Below, piece after piece: positions 14,152 through 23,429 of a stretch of 64,000 nt of DNA. The notes beneath the pieces were generated by a model. It did not search any database, was not told the DNA's origin, and saw only the letters and a list, made by a program, of their open reading frames with translations. This stretch comes from JALZKA01 sp963753385. GTDB lineage: Bacteria > Actinomycetota > Thermoleophilia > Solirubrobacterales > 70-9. Numbering within the stretch: position 1 is the stretch's first letter; every line of letters starts with the position of its first letter. The stretch lies in NCBI GenBank assembly GCA_963753385.1, contig CAVWCC010000005.1, forward strand, positions 310,001 to 374,000, in the 5' to 3' direction. Position numbers and translations under genes: made by a program.

Positions 14152-15246
14152 TTGTACACAGTGGAGCAACCCATCCCATCACCGTCCGAGGCCGCCGCGG
14201 CGCCCGAAGCCGCCGCGGACGCAGCGGGCACTCCGGACGTCGGCCTCAAGGGGATCTCGAAGCGCTACGGCGATGTCGTCGCGATCGACCATGTCGAGCT
14301 CGATGTCGCCGCGGGCGAGTTCTTCACGATGCTCGGCCCCTCGGGCTCGGGCAAGACGACCACCCTGCGGATGATCGCCGGCTTCGACGTCCCGGACACG
14401 GGGCGCGTCGAGATCGCCGGCCGGGACGTGACCGACATGCCCGCATACGACCGGGAGGTCAACACCGTCTTCCAGGACTACGCGCTGTTCCCGCATATGA
14501 CGGTCGCCGAGAACGTCGAGTACGGGCTCCGCGTCGCCGGCGTCGCCAAGGACGAGCGATCGCGGCGGGCGAGCGAGGCGCTCGAGATGGTCCGGCTTGG
14601 CGAGTACGGTGCACGCAAGCCGGCCGAGCTCTCCGGCGGGCAACGCCAGCGCGTGGCACTCGCGCGCGCGATCGTGAACCGGCCCCGCGTGCTGCTTCTG
14701 GACGAGCCGCTGGGCGCGCTCGACCTGAAGCTGCGTGAGCAGATGCAGGTGGAGCTGAAGTCGATCCAGTCGGACGTCGGGATCACCTTCATCTACGTCA
14801 CGCACGACCAGGAGGAGGCGCTCACGATGTCGGACCGGGTCGCCGTCTTCAACGAGGGCCGGATCGAGCAGGTGGGACCGCCGGCTGAGATCTATGAACG
14901 GCCGCAGAACCCGTTCGTGGCCGGGTTCGTCGGGACTTCGAACCTCCTCGAGCGCGACGGCCGGCGCTTCACCGTGCGGCCTGAGAAGGTCCGGATGCTG
15001 AACGGGGACCGGCCCGACGGCCTGCACACCGAGCGTGGCCGGATCGTCGACGTGGCCTACGCGGGGATGATCACCCGGTACCTGGTCGAGCTGGAGGGCG
15101 GCGGAACGCTGCAGGTCATTCGACAGAACTTGGAGTCGTCCTCCCAGGAGGAGCTCGAGCGGCAGGGAACGGACGTGGTAGTGGGGTGGCTGCCGGAGCA
15201 CACGGTTGCTATCGCCGAACAAGAAAAGGGAGAGGAGGCGCTATGA
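14152..15246 (+). CDS. potA: Polyamine ABC transporter ATP-binding protein (Pot system 1)
   Basis: A 364-residue PotA-type ATPase that powers import of putrescine/spermidine-like amines. It has Walker A GPSGSGKTTT, the Q-loop region FQDYALFPHM, the signature LSGGQRQRVALARA, Walker B LLLDEPLGALD and the switch His in VTHDQEEA. A C-terminal TOBE-like domain starts near residue 260. The first 28 residues are an Ala/Pro-rich tail. TTG 14152 is the ORF start; GTG 14161 is equally possible and neither has a clear Shine-Dalgarno sequence. It is the first gene of potA-potD-potB-potC, and its stop overlaps the potD start (ATGA). Confidence 0.92.
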   Translation: MYTVEQPIPSPSEAAAAPEAAADAAGTPDVGLKGISKRYGDVVAIDHVELDVAAGEFFTMLGPSGSGKTTTLRMIAGFDVPDTGRVEIAGRDVTDMPAYDREVNTVFQDYALFPHMTVAENVEYGLRVAGVAKDERSRRASEALEMVRLGEYGARKPAELSGGQRQRVALARAIVNRPRVLLLDEPLGALDLKLREQMQVELKSIQSDVGITFIYVTHDQEEALTMSDRVAVFNEGRIEQVGPPAEIYERPQNPFVAGFVGTSNLLERDGRRFTVRPEKVRMLNGDRPDGLHTERGRIVDVAYAGMITRYLVELEGGGTLQVIRQNLESSSQEELERQGTDVVVGWLPEHTVAIAEQEKGEEAL

Positions 15247-16445
15247 GCGCTGTGTGGAGGAGTCCAGTCCGATTGGCCTGGCTGCTCGCCGTGGCGATGG
15301 TCTCGATCGTATTCGCGGCCGGCTGCGGCGACGATGACGACGATGACGGGGGCGGCGAGGAGGCCGCGGCCGAGTTGCCGACCGAGATCGGCGAGCCCGA
15401 GGGCGAGGTCAACCTCGTCGCGTGGGCCGGCTACGTCGAGGACGGCTCGACCGACCCGAAGGTCGACTGGGTGACCGACTTCGAGAAGGAGACCGGCTGC
15501 CAGGTCAACACGAAGATCGGCAACACGTCGGATGAGATGGTGCAGCTGATGCGGACCGGCCAGTACGACGCCGTGTCGGCGTCCGGTGACGCCAGCGGCC
15601 GCCTGTACGAGGGCGGCGACGTCGTGCCGCTCAACGTCGACCTGATCGAGAACTACGCGGACATCTTCCCTGCGCTGAAGGATCAGCCTTGGAACACGTT
15701 CGACGGCGTTAACTACGGGGTCCCGCACGGACGCGGCTCGAACCTGCTGATGTGGGATCCGGATGAGGTCAAGCCGGCGCCCACTTCCTGGGACGTCGTC
15801 TTCGACAGGGCGTCGGAGTTCAGCGGCACCGTGACGGCGTACGACAACCCGATCTACATCGCCGACGCGGCGCTGTACCTGCGCGAGCACAACCCGGACC
15901 TCGGAATCACCGACCCGTACGAGCTCGACCAGGAGCAGTTCGACGCGGCGATCGATCTGCTCAAGCAGCAGAACGAGAACATCGGCGAGTACTGGTCGGA
16001 CTACACCAAGCAGATCCAGGCGTTCGCCAACGGCGACTCGTCCGTCGGCACCACTTGGCAGGTGATCGTGAACCTGCTGAACGCCGACGGTGAGCCCGAG
16101 GAGGTCGTCCTCCCCGACGAGGGCGCGACCGGTTGGTCGGACACCTGGATGATCAGCTCGGATGCAGCGAATCCGAACTGCGCGTACCTGTGGATCAACC
16201 ACATCGTCAGCCCGGAGGCGAATGCCGCCGTTGCCGAGTGGTTCGGTGAGGCCCCGTCGAACGCGAAGGCGTGCGACCTGACCGCCGACAAGAACCACTG
16301 CGACATCTACCACGCCGACGACGAGGAGTTCTTCGACCAGATCGAGTACTGGAAGACCCCCGTCTCGGATTGCGGTGATGATCGCGGTGAAGAGTGCAAG
16401 ACCTACGACGAGTGGGTCCAGGGATGGAACGAGGTGAAGGGCTAA
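15243..16445 (+). CDS. potD: Polyamine-binding lipoprotein (Pot system 1)
   Basis: A protein of about 400 residues starting at ATG 15243, inside the ATGA overlap with potA and after GGAGAGGAGG. The signal peptide ends in the lipobox FAAGC (Cys about 27), then a striking run of Asp (DDDDDD) forms a flexible anchor. The rest is a PotD/PotF-type binding protein: VNLVAWAGYVED near the start, YDAVSASGDASGRL, and FANGDSSVGTTWQVIVNLL. Four Cys in the C-terminal 80 residues (NPNCAY, AKACDL, VSDCGD, EECKTY) could form disulfides. It should deliver amines to PotB/PotC. Confidence 0.9.
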   Translation: MSAVWRSPVRLAWLLAVAMVSIVFAAGCGDDDDDDGGGEEAAAELPTEIGEPEGEVNLVAWAGYVEDGSTDPKVDWVTDFEKETGCQVNTKIGNTSDEMVQLMRTGQYDAVSASGDASGRLYEGGDVVPLNVDLIENYADIFPALKDQPWNTFDGVNYGVPHGRGSNLLMWDPDEVKPAPTSWDVVFDRASEFSGTVTAYDNPIYIADAALYLREHNPDLGITDPYELDQEQFDAAIDLLKQQNENIGEYWSDYTKQIQAFANGDSSVGTTWQVIVNLLNADGEPEEVVLPDEGATGWSDTWMISSDAANPNCAYLWINHIVSPEANAAVAEWFGEAPSNAKACDLTADKNHCDIYHADDEEFFDQIEYWKTPVSDCGDDRGEECKTYDEWVQGWNEVKG

Positions 16446-16464
16446 GAACCAACCTCGTACGTCC

Positions 16465-17358
16465 GTGGAAGCGGGTGTCGTAACACCGAAGAAGAGGTCG
16501 GCGGGCCGTTGGCTCGCCGGCCTCTTCCACGGACGCCCGCGGCTGCAGGCCGGCGCGCTCCTCGCCGGCCCGGTCGGCTGGCTCGTCGTCGGGTATCTGG
16601 GCTCGCTCGCGGTACTGCTGGTGACCAGCTTCTGGAGCCTGGGCGAGCTGAGCGGCGAGATCGAGCGTTCGTTCACGCTCGACAACTTCAAGGACGTGGT
16701 CACCGAGCCCGTCTACCGGTCGGTCACCGGCCGGACAGTGCTGATCGCGGCGCTCGTCACGGTCACCGATGCTCTGCTCGCCTTTCCGATCGCCTTCTAC
16801 ATGGCGAAGGTCGCGACCCCGCGCGTGCGGGGCATCCTGGTGGTGGCGGTCCTCGTCCCCCTGTGGTCCGCGTATCTCGTGAAGGCCTTCGCGTGGCGCG
16901 GGATCCTGAGCCAGGAGGGCGTCCTGAACTGGGCACTCAACCCGCTCGGCATCGAGAACCCGGGCTATGGCCTGTTCGCCGTGTGGCTGGTGATGAGCTA
17001 CATCTGGCTGCCGTACATGATCATCCCGATCTACGCGGGGCTCGAGCGGATTCCCAACACCCTGCTGAGCGCGTCCGAGGACATGGGGGCAAAGCCCGCG
17101 CACACTTTTCGCCGCGTGGTGCTCCCGCTGGCGTTCCCGGCGGTGGTGGCGGGGTCGATCTTCACCTTTTCGCTGACGCTCGGCGACTTCATCGCGTTCA
17201 ACCTGGTCGGCTCGGGCGACCAGTCGATCGGGACCCTGGTCTATTCGAACTTCACCGTAAACCTTCCGTTTGCCGCCGCGTTCGCTGCGGTGCCGATCGT
17301 GATCATGGTCGTCTACCTGCTGATCGCACGGCGGCTCGGCGCGTTCGAGCACCTCTAA
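16465..17358 (+). CDS. potB: Polyamine ABC transporter permease PotB (system 1)
   Basis: A 297-residue inner-membrane permease with six predicted helices after a soluble 25-residue N-terminus. The cytoplasmic EAA loop that docks the ATPase reads LLSASEDMGAKPAHTFRRV. The N-terminal half has the PotB pattern VTSFWSLGELSGEIERSFTL. GTG 16465 is the only start near the front. It lies 19 bases after potD and 3 bases before potC, so it belongs to the same mRNA. Confidence 0.92.
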   Translation: MEAGVVTPKKRSAGRWLAGLFHGRPRLQAGALLAGPVGWLVVGYLGSLAVLLVTSFWSLGELSGEIERSFTLDNFKDVVTEPVYRSVTGRTVLIAALVTVTDALLAFPIAFYMAKVATPRVRGILVVAVLVPLWSAYLVKAFAWRGILSQEGVLNWALNPLGIENPGYGLFAVWLVMSYIWLPYMIIPIYAGLERIPNTLLSASEDMGAKPAHTFRRVVLPLAFPAVVAGSIFTFSLTLGDFIAFNLVGSGDQSIGTLVYSNFTVNLPFAAAFAAVPIVIMVVYLLIARRLGAFEHL

Positions 17359-17361
17359 GCC

Positions 17362-18192
17362 ATGCGCCTCTCCCGTCGTTCACACATCCTGCTGCGGATC
17401 GGAACGGGGTTCACCCTCGCGTTCATCTACGTGCCGTTGATCATCGTCGTGATCTACGCCTTCAGCGAGGCCCGGACCTTCGTCTGGCCGCCCCCGGGGT
17501 TCACGCTCGACTGGTTCGACAGGGCGCTCGACAACACCGGCGCTCGTGACGCGCTCTGGTACTCGCTGAAGACGGGGCTCCTCGCGACGCTCGTCGCGCT
17601 AGTCCTCGGGACGCTGGCTGCGCTCGCGGTGGCCCGCCACCGGTTCTTCGGCCGCGAGACGATCTCGTTCCTGGTGATCATCCCGATCGCGCTGCCGGGG
17701 ATCGTGACCGGGATCGCGCTCAACTCGACCTTCAGTCAGGTCCTCGGCATCAATCTGGGGCTGTTCACGATCGTCGTCGCGCATGCGACGTTCTGCATCG
17801 TCGTCGTCTACAACAACGCGGTCGCTCGGCTGCGCCGGATCTCGACCTCGTTCGAGGAGGCCTCGGCGGACCTCGGCGCCACCCCGTGGCAGACCTTCCG
17901 CATGGTGACCCTCCCGAACATGCGAACGGCGCTCGTCGCCGGCGCCCTTCTCGCGTTCGCCCTCTCGTTCGACGAGATCATCGTCACCACCTTCACGATC
18001 GGCGCCGGCGACGAGACGCTGCCGATCTGGATCCTCAACAACTTCTCGCGCCCGAACCAGCTGCCGATCGTGAACGTCGTCGCGGTGTTCGTGATCCTGC
18101 TCTCGATCATCCCCGTCTACCTCGCCTACAAGCTCTCGAGCGAGGTCGGCGAGGGCGGGGGCGCGGCGGCCGCCGGCGCCGCGAAGCCCTAG
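17362..18192 (+). CDS. potC: Polyamine ABC transporter permease PotC (system 1)
   Basis: A 276-residue permease with six helices. Helix 1 reads TGFTLAFIYVPLIIVVIYAFS and the EAA loop SFEEASADLGATPWQTFRMV. The C-terminus has a Gly/Ala tail (GEGGGAAAAGAAKP). It is the last gene of system 1. Its TAG stop is interlocked with the stop of the convergent potA of system 2 through CTAG (18189-18192), so the two operons meet with no spacer and no visible terminator. Confidence 0.92.
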   Translation: MRLSRRSHILLRIGTGFTLAFIYVPLIIVVIYAFSEARTFVWPPPGFTLDWFDRALDNTGARDALWYSLKTGLLATLVALVLGTLAALAVARHRFFGRETISFLVIIPIALPGIVTGIALNSTFSQVLGINLGLFTIVVAHATFCIVVVYNNAVARLRRISTSFEEASADLGATPWQTFRMVTLPNMRTALVAGALLAFALSFDEIIVTTFTIGAGDETLPIWILNNFSRPNQLPIVNVVAVFVILLSIIPVYLAYKLSSEVGEGGGAAAAGAAKP

Positions 18193-19259
18193 CGCAGCAC
18201 CTGCGCGTGCTCGGGCATCCACCCGAGCCGGATCTTCTGACCCGGTTCCCAGCGATCGTCGGCGCGGGCTCGGTAGGTGGCCTGCTCGAGCGCGACGAGC
18301 CGGGCGCCATCACCTAACGAGACCGTGATCTGGGTCATCACGCCGAGGTAGACGCGCGCCTCGACCGTCCCCTCGACCGCGACCATGCCGTCCTCGACCT
18401 CATCGACCGCGATCTTCTCGGGTCGGACCGAGAGCGAGACCAGGTCGCCGGGCCGGCAATCGGCGGGGAGTGCCGCTGGGATCGAGAGGCCGGTGGTTCC
18501 CACGCGGACCCGGCCGCCGTCATCCACCGTCCCCTCGAGCAGGTTCGAGATCCCGATGAAGCCGGCCACGAACTGCTCGGACGGGTTCTCGTAGATCTCC
18601 TCGGGCGGCCCGCATTGGGCGACGCGGCCGTGGTTCATGACCGCGATCCGGTCGCTCATCGAGAGCGCCTCCTCCTGATCATGGGTGACGAACACGAAGG
18701 TGATCCCGACCTCGCGCTGGATCTGTTTCAGCTCGACCTGCATCTGACGGCGGAGCTTCAGGTCGAGCGCGCCGAGCGGCTCGTCGAGCAGCAGGACGGC
18801 AGGGCGGTTGACCAGGGCCCTGGCCAGCGCGACCCGTTGACGCTGGCCGCCCGAGAGCTCGTCCGAGCGCGCGCGGGCGCGGTCGGAGAGCCCGACCAGC
18901 TCGAGCGCTTCCGAGACTCGCTGCGCGATCTCCTCCTTCGGCACCTTCTTGCGCTTGAGCCCGAAGGCGACGTTGTTCGCCACGTCGAGGTGGTCGAACA
19001 GCGCGTAGCTCTGGAACACCATGTTCACGTTGCGCTCGTAGGGGGGCACCTTCTCGACCGGCTCCCCCTCAAGCATGATCCGGCCCTCGGTGGGGACCTC
19101 GAAGCCGGCCAGCATCCGCAGGGTCGTGGTCTTGCCGCAGCCGGATGGCCCCAGCAACGAGAAGAACTCGCCCTGCTCGATCTTCAGATCGACGTCGTCG
19201 ACGGCGGTGAAGTCACCGAACTTCTTGGTCACGCTCTCGAGACGAATGGCCTCGCTCAC
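18189..19259 (-). CDS. potA: Polyamine ABC transporter ATP-binding protein (Pot system 2)
   Basis: A 356-residue PotA. Walker A is GPSGCGKTTT, signature LSGGQRQRVALARA, Walker B LLLDEPLGALD, switch VTHDQEEALSM, and the C-terminal TOBE domain (about 270-356) includes LSVRPEKI and RVYLGVMTQITVSLGD. It is the last gene of a long leftward operon and lies 64 bases after potC. This ATPase is closer to the system 3 ATPase (FGLKRKKVP is shared) than to the system 1 ATPase. Confidence 0.92.
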   Translation of the reverse strand: MSEAIRLESVTKKFGDFTAVDDVDLKIEQGEFFSLLGPSGCGKTTTLRMLAGFEVPTEGRIMLEGEPVEKVPPYERNVNMVFQSYALFDHLDVANNVAFGLKRKKVPKEEIAQRVSEALELVGLSDRARARSDELSGGQRQRVALARALVNRPAVLLLDEPLGALDLKLRRQMQVELKQIQREVGITFVFVTHDQEEALSMSDRIAVMNHGRVAQCGPPEEIYENPSEQFVAGFIGISNLLEGTVDDGGRVRVGTTGLSIPAALPADCRPGDLVSLSVRPEKIAVDEVEDGMVAVEGTVEARVYLGVMTQITVSLGDGARLVALEQATYRARADDRWEPGQKIRLGWMPEHAQVLR

Positions 19260-19323
19260 CGAGATACCTCACTTACCAGGGGGGCCAAGCTGCTTTCGCG
19301 CCTTACGTCGCTCATCGGAACAC

Positions 19324-20148
19324 CTAGCCTTCGCCTGCCGTCAGCACCTTGATTCCGCTCTCGCGCTTCCCGAACAGGCGTGGGAGCGCGATCGCCAGCG
19401 CGATCGCGCTCAGCGACACGACCATCATCAGCGTGCCGATCGCGTTGATCGTCGGGTCGAGCCCGAACCGGATCGCCGACCAGATCCGCACCGGCAGCGG
19501 CTGCAGGTCCTCGCCGGTCGTGAAGAACGAGAGGACGAAGTCGTCGAACGAGAACGCGAAGACGAGGAGGCCCGCCGCGAGGATCGAGGGCCAGAGCGCC
19601 GGCACCAGCGTCAGGCGCACCGCCTGCCAGCGGGTCGCCCCCAGATCCATCGCCGCCTGCTCGACCTCCTCGGAGATCGCGGCCATGCGCGCACGGACGA
19701 CGATCGTCACGTACGAGATCGAGAACGTGATATGCGCGATCACGATCGTCCAGAACGAGAGCCGGATGCCCAGCTGGCTGAAGATCAGGAGCGCCGAGAT
19801 CCCCGCCACGATCTCGGGCACGACAAGCGGCACCAGCATCAGCACGTTCATCCCCGGAGCCCAGCGCGCGCGGGAGCGGACGAGCCCGATCGCCAGGAGC
19901 GTTCCAAGGACGGTCGCCGCCAGCATCGTGAGGAACGCGATCTCGAGTGAGGTGAAAAGCGACTCACGCAGGCTCTCGTCCTCGAGGAACTGCTCGTACC
20001 ACTGCAGCGAGAAGCCGTCGAAGGTCGTCAGCGACTTGATGGAGTTGAACGAGAACAGGATGACGACGAAGATCGGCGCGAACAGGAACAGGTAGACCCC
20101 GACGGTGAATACGCGCAGGAAACGCGGTTTGTCGAACCCTCCGCTCAT
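19324..20148 (-). CDS. potC: Polyamine ABC transporter permease PotC (system 2)
   Basis: A 274-residue permease with six helices; helix 1 is VGVYLFLFAPIFVVILFSF and the EAA loop EEVEQAAMDLGATRWQAVRL. ATG 20148 is chosen over the ORF's upstream end (20205) because it overlaps the potB stop as ATGA (20145-20148), a sign of coupled translation. Confidence 0.92.
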   Translation of the reverse strand: MSGGFDKPRFLRVFTVGVYLFLFAPIFVVILFSFNSIKSLTTFDGFSLQWYEQFLEDESLRESLFTSLEIAFLTMLAATVLGTLLAIGLVRSRARWAPGMNVLMLVPLVVPEIVAGISALLIFSQLGIRLSFWTIVIAHITFSISYVTIVVRARMAAISEEVEQAAMDLGATRWQAVRLTLVPALWPSILAAGLLVFAFSFDDFVLSFFTTGEDLQPLPVRIWSAIRFGLDPTINAIGTLMMVVSLSAIALAIALPRLFGKRESGIKVLTAGEG

Positions 20149-20999
20149 ATGGCTGGCTGCTGCCTCACGTCGCGGGCGGCCGAACGTAAGTACGCCACCA
20201 TCCACACGGCGAGGAAGAGCATCATCACCACGGTGAGCGCTGCCCCGAACGGCCAGTTGTTGGCGGTGAAGAACTGGTCCTGGATCAGGTTACCGACCAT
20301 GTAGGTGTCGGGCCCACCGAGGAGCTGGGCCGAGACGAAGTCACCGACCGACGGCAGGAAGACCAGCACCGAGCCGGCCAGGATCCCCTGCTTCGTTTGC
20401 GGCAGGGTGACGTGCCGGAAGGTCTGCCACGGCGTTCCGAAGAGGTCCTTACCCGCCTCGATCACCGACCGGTCGAGCCGCTCGATTGAGCCGTAGACCG
20501 GCAGGATCATGAACACCAGATAGCCGTAGGTGAGCCCGCCGATCACCGCCCAGGGCGTGTTGATCATCTGCAGCCCCTGGTCCCGCAGGCCGGTGTCGAC
20601 CAGCGCGTTGTTGACCAGGCCTTCGTCGGCCAGGAGGGCGACCCACGCGTAGGTGCGGACGAGGTAGTTGACGAAGAACGGCAGGACCAGCAGCGCGATA
20701 AGGGCGTTCCGGTACTTGCCGCCGTAGCGCGCGACGTAGTACGCGACCGGGTAGCCGATCAAAAGGCACAGGGCGGTCGTCGCGAGGGCGTACAGGACGG
20801 AACGCAGCAGCACCGGCAGGTAGGTGGGGTTGAACGCGTCGTCGTAGTTGTCGAGCCGCGTGTCGTAGACGGCGCGGCCGAGGTCGTCTACGTAGCCGAA
20901 CGAGAGGGCAAGGACGAACCCGAGCGGCACCGCGAACAGCAGGACCAGCCACAGCCCGCCGGGAACGAGGAACCGGTTCCAGAACCCCGCAGCGCTCAT
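20145..20999 (-). CDS. potB: Polyamine ABC transporter permease PotB (system 2)
   Basis: A 284-residue permease with six helices. Helix 1 reads GGLWLVLLFAVPLGFVLALS and the EAA loop SVIEAGKDLFGTPWQTFRHV. The PotB-type motif VLPFFVNYLVRTYAW is present. ATG 20999 follows the potD stop by 4 bases, which decides the start over the longer frame reaching 21110. It overlaps potC by 4 bases. Confidence 0.92.
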   Translation of the reverse strand: MSAAGFWNRFLVPGGLWLVLLFAVPLGFVLALSFGYVDDLGRAVYDTRLDNYDDAFNPTYLPVLLRSVLYALATTALCLLIGYPVAYYVARYGGKYRNALIALLVLPFFVNYLVRTYAWVALLADEGLVNNALVDTGLRDQGLQMINTPWAVIGGLTYGYLVFMILPVYGSIERLDRSVIEAGKDLFGTPWQTFRHVTLPQTKQGILAGSVLVFLPSVGDFVSAQLLGGPDTYMVGNLIQDQFFTANNWPFGAALTVVMMLFLAVWMVAYLRSAARDVRQQPAI

Positions 21000-21003
21000 C
21001 GGC

Positions 21004-22113
21004 TCAAGCCGCCTTGACCTCCGTGAACACCTGCGTCCAGAGCTGGCGCGCCTCGGGGCTGTCGAGCCGGTACTCGAGCGCGCTGTTCTCGAGCGCGGAG
21101 AGGTCGACATCGATCGACGGCTCCTCCTTCACCAGCTCCGCGAAGGCCTGCTTCCCGCCCTCGACGGGCTGCGGGTAGCCGTTCCACATCACGTTCCTGA
21201 AGGCGTGCTCCGGCTCGATGATCCAGTCCATGAACAGCATCGCCGTGCCGGGGCTCCGTGCCGTGGCCGGGATGCACATCAGGTCGGTGCCGACCGGCAC
21301 GCCCTCGTTGCAGGTCTCGTACCTGTAGAGCTCGGGGTTGTCGACCTGGTTGCGGACGTTCACGATGTCACCGTTCCAGGCCTGGTGGAGGACGGCCGTC
21401 CCGGAGACCAGGTTCTGCACTGAGTTCGTCGAAAACCCGCGCGCGTTCTCCTTCTGGGCGAGCAGCGTCTCCTTCGAGATCTCCAGCTCGTTCTCGTCCT
21501 CGGTGTTCAGCGCCCAGCCGTTGATCAGGTTCGCCTCGCCGATCGCCTCCTGGAAGTCGTCGAGGATGAACATCCGCCCCGCCCCGGCCGGGTTCAGCAG
21601 GTCGTTCCAGGACCCGGTCATCCCGGTCACGACGTCGTCGCGCCAGCAGATCCCGGTCGTGTAGTACGCGTAGGGAATCGAGAACTCGTTGTTCGGGTCC
21701 CACCACGGGCTGTCGTAGAAGCTCGAAATGTTCCTCGAGTTGCGGAGGTCGTCGCGGTTGAAGCGCCGCAGGAGTCCCTCGGCCGCCAGGCGGTACACGT
21801 ACTCGGTGCTCGGCCAGATCAGGTCGTACTGGCCGCCGGCGCGGAGTTTCACGACCATCGCCTCGAGGTTGTCGAAGTTGACCTCGTTGACCTCGACGTC
21901 GTACTTCTCGGCGAACTCCTTCTTGAGCGCCGGGTCCATGTACTGCGCCCAGTTGTAGATCAGGAGATCGCCGTCGATCTTGGGCGTCACGATCTGGCCG
22001 GCGTCGGCGACATCGATCGGGCGCGAGACGGTGCAGCCGGAGAGCCCGTAGGCCGCGAGCGCCGCGCCCGTCCCGGCCTGGAGGATCTCGCGCCGCGTGA
22101 AGTCGGCCCTCAT
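21004..22113 (-). CDS. potD: Polyamine-binding lipoprotein (Pot system 2), Tat-like signal
   Basis: A 369-residue PotD/PotF-type binding protein. The N-terminus MRADFTRREILQAG has a twin-arginine-like motif before a hydrophobic stretch and a lipobox LSGC (Cys about 27), so it may be folded before export and then lipidated; systems 1 and 3 lack the twin arginine. The mature part begins ALIYNWAQY-like (LLIYNWAQYMD), with QYDLIWPSTEYV and AVLHQAWNGD typical of the family. Its start overlaps the stop of the TetR gene (ATGA, 22110-22113). Confidence 0.9.
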   Translation of the reverse strand: MRADFTRREILQAGTGAALAAYGLSGCTVSRPIDVADAGQIVTPKIDGDLLIYNWAQYMDPALKKEFAEKYDVEVNEVNFDNLEAMVVKLRAGGQYDLIWPSTEYVYRLAAEGLLRRFNRDDLRNSRNISSFYDSPWWDPNNEFSIPYAYYTTGICWRDDVVTGMTGSWNDLLNPAGAGRMFILDDFQEAIGEANLINGWALNTEDENELEISKETLLAQKENARGFSTNSVQNLVSGTAVLHQAWNGDIVNVRNQVDNPELYRYETCNEGVPVGTDLMCIPATARSPGTAMLFMDWIIEPEHAFRNVMWNGYPQPVEGGKQAFAELVKEEPSIDVDLSALENSALEYRLDSPEARQLWTQVFTEVKAA

Positions 22114-22736
22114 AGTAGGGGCGCCTTCCCGTCGCCCGATGGTGCGCCCGGAAGGCGCGCGCCCAGCAGGCGCTCGGCGCTCGCGATGCCGATCTCGAAC
22201 ACGCGGGCGGGGGTGAACGCCGGGTCACGCAACGTCATCTGGAGCGAGAGACCGTCGATCAGCGCCGCCAGCGCCAGCGCGGCCTGCTCCGGGTCGCAAT
22301 CCCCGAACTCACCGGCTGCCTTCCCCTCGCGAACGAGATGTGCGAGGAGCTCGCGCCAGCGGTCATCGAGTTCCTGGCGGGTCCTCGCGGTGCCGGCATC
22401 CTGGAGGGAGCGCGCCCATACTTCGACCCACAGTTGCCAGTCGTAGTCGTGGGCGCATGCCTCGAGCAGGGCCACGAGCTTCGCCGCGGGGCTGGTGAGC
22501 GTCGCGAGTCGCCCGCCGAGTGCGGCGTCGAAGCGATCCTCGTCGAATGTGAGTGCCTCCGCGAGCAGCACGTCCTTGTTCTCGAACCAGTAGAGCACGG
22601 CCGGCGCGCTGGTGCCGGCGCGCTCGGCGACGTCCGCGATTCGGGTCGATGCCAGGCCGCGGTCGGCGATCACCTCGGCCGCCGCCGACAGGATCTGCGG
22701 CCTGCGGATGTGCTCGATTTGGGGACGCGGACTCAA
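22110..22736 (-). CDS. TetR-family regulator with BetI-like C-terminal domain (TetR-1)
   Basis: A repressor of about 208 residues. The N-terminal helix-turn-helix reads ILSAAAEVIADRGLASTRIADVAERAGTS with the family's LYWFENKDVLL helix. The C-terminal domain has the WVEVW motif seen in all four TetR proteins of this window and in BetI-like regulators of choline and amine genes. I prefer TTG 22736, with GGAGAGG about 7 bases upstream, over TTG 22784. It is translationally coupled to potD of system 2 and preceded by a perfect TGAAC-N4-GTTCA palindrome, so it probably regulates itself and the transporter. Confidence 0.85.
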   Translation of the reverse strand: MSPRPQIEHIRRPQILSAAAEVIADRGLASTRIADVAERAGTSAPAVLYWFENKDVLLAEALTFDEDRFDAALGGRLATLTSPAAKLVALLEACAHDYDWQLWVEVWARSLQDAGTARTRQELDDRWRELLAHLVREGKAAGEFGDCDPEQAALALAALIDGLSLQMTLRDPAFTPARVFEIGIASAERLLGARLPGAPSGDGKAPLL

Positions 22737-22769
22737 GGCTCGACCTCTCCATCCCTGGACTGCGAAAGC

Positions 22770-22783
22770 TGAACCGCCGTTCA
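22770..22783. promoter_or_regulatory. TGAAC-CGCC-GTTCA palindrome upstream of TetR-1
   Basis: Perfect 5-base arms, located 34 bases before the chosen TTG start of TetR-1, in the 87-base gap after TetR-2. Its position fits a self-operator for a TetR-type repressor. An element differing by one central base lies at 58172-58185. Confidence 0.5.
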
Positions 22784-22823
22784 ACTTACACCCGGGGCAG
22801 TAGTCGAGGCAAGGTCGCGGATG

Positions 22824-23429
22824 TTAAGAAGCCAGTAGGGCGGCCGGCTCCAACCCGAGTTGGAGCGCCAGCGTTTCCGCGACAAGCTCACGGGCACGCT
22901 CGAAGTCAAGCGCGGGATCTCCAAAAAGCACCCGAATGCCGGCGCCGTCGAGCAGGGCCATCGCGCGGTCGGCCGCACCGGCCACGTCGAGGTCCCTGCG
23001 GAACTCGCCGCTCTCGACGCCCGCACGGATGATCCCCTCGAGCCAGCGGCGGTAGCGCTCGTACAGCCGTGCGGCCACCGGCCGGAGATCGGGATCGCGC
23101 ACCGCCCGCAGCCAGAGCTCGACCCACAGCACCCACTCGCGCTCCTGCGGCCCCGGCAGTGGCAGCGATTCGCCGATCGCGCGCGCGAGGCGACCAGCAG
23201 CGGTCTCGTCCTGCGGCTCGGCGGCGAAGCGCTCGTCGCCCGCCTGGTCGAACGAGTGGATGAGCGCCTCCTCGAGGAGCTCCTCCCTGGTCGAGAAGTA
23301 GTGATGGACGAGCGCGGTCGAGGCGCCGGCTCGCATTGCCACCCTGGCGATGCGAACGTCGTCGATCCCCTCCTCCGCGATCAGGTCGCACGCGGCCTCG
23401 AGGATCCGGTCACGCGCGTCCGACTGCAC
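22824..23429 (-). CDS. TetR-family regulator with BetI-like C-terminal domain (TetR-2)
   Basis: A 201-residue regulator. The helix-turn-helix is RILEAACDLIAEEGIDDVRIARVAMRAGAS, with LVHHYFSTREELLEEAL. The ligand domain contains REWVLWVELWLRAV. GTG 23429 lies inside the last 20 bases of the upstream FAD oxidoreductase gene. TACGGT ends 6 bases before it, so it may have its own leaderless promoter besides operon read-through. Neighbours are the Rieske/FAD genes upstream and TetR-1/Pot system 2 downstream, so an amine-related ligand is likely. Confidence 0.85.
   Translation of the reverse strand: MQSDARDRILEAACDLIAEEGIDDVRIARVAMRAGASTALVHHYFSTREELLEEALIHSFDQAGDERFAAEPQDETAAGRLARAIGESLPLPGPQEREWVLWVELWLRAVRDPDLRPVAARLYERYRRWLEGIIRAGVESGEFRRDLDVAGAADRAMALLDGAGIRVLFGDPALDFERARELVAETLALQLGLEPAALLAS

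Noticed and set aside
15333..15372. GAC/GAT repeat run in the PotD of system 1, considered as a simple-sequence contingency tract
   Set aside because: It encodes an Asp-rich linker just after the lipid anchor, a common feature of lipoproteins, and the codons are mixed, so slippage is unlikely.
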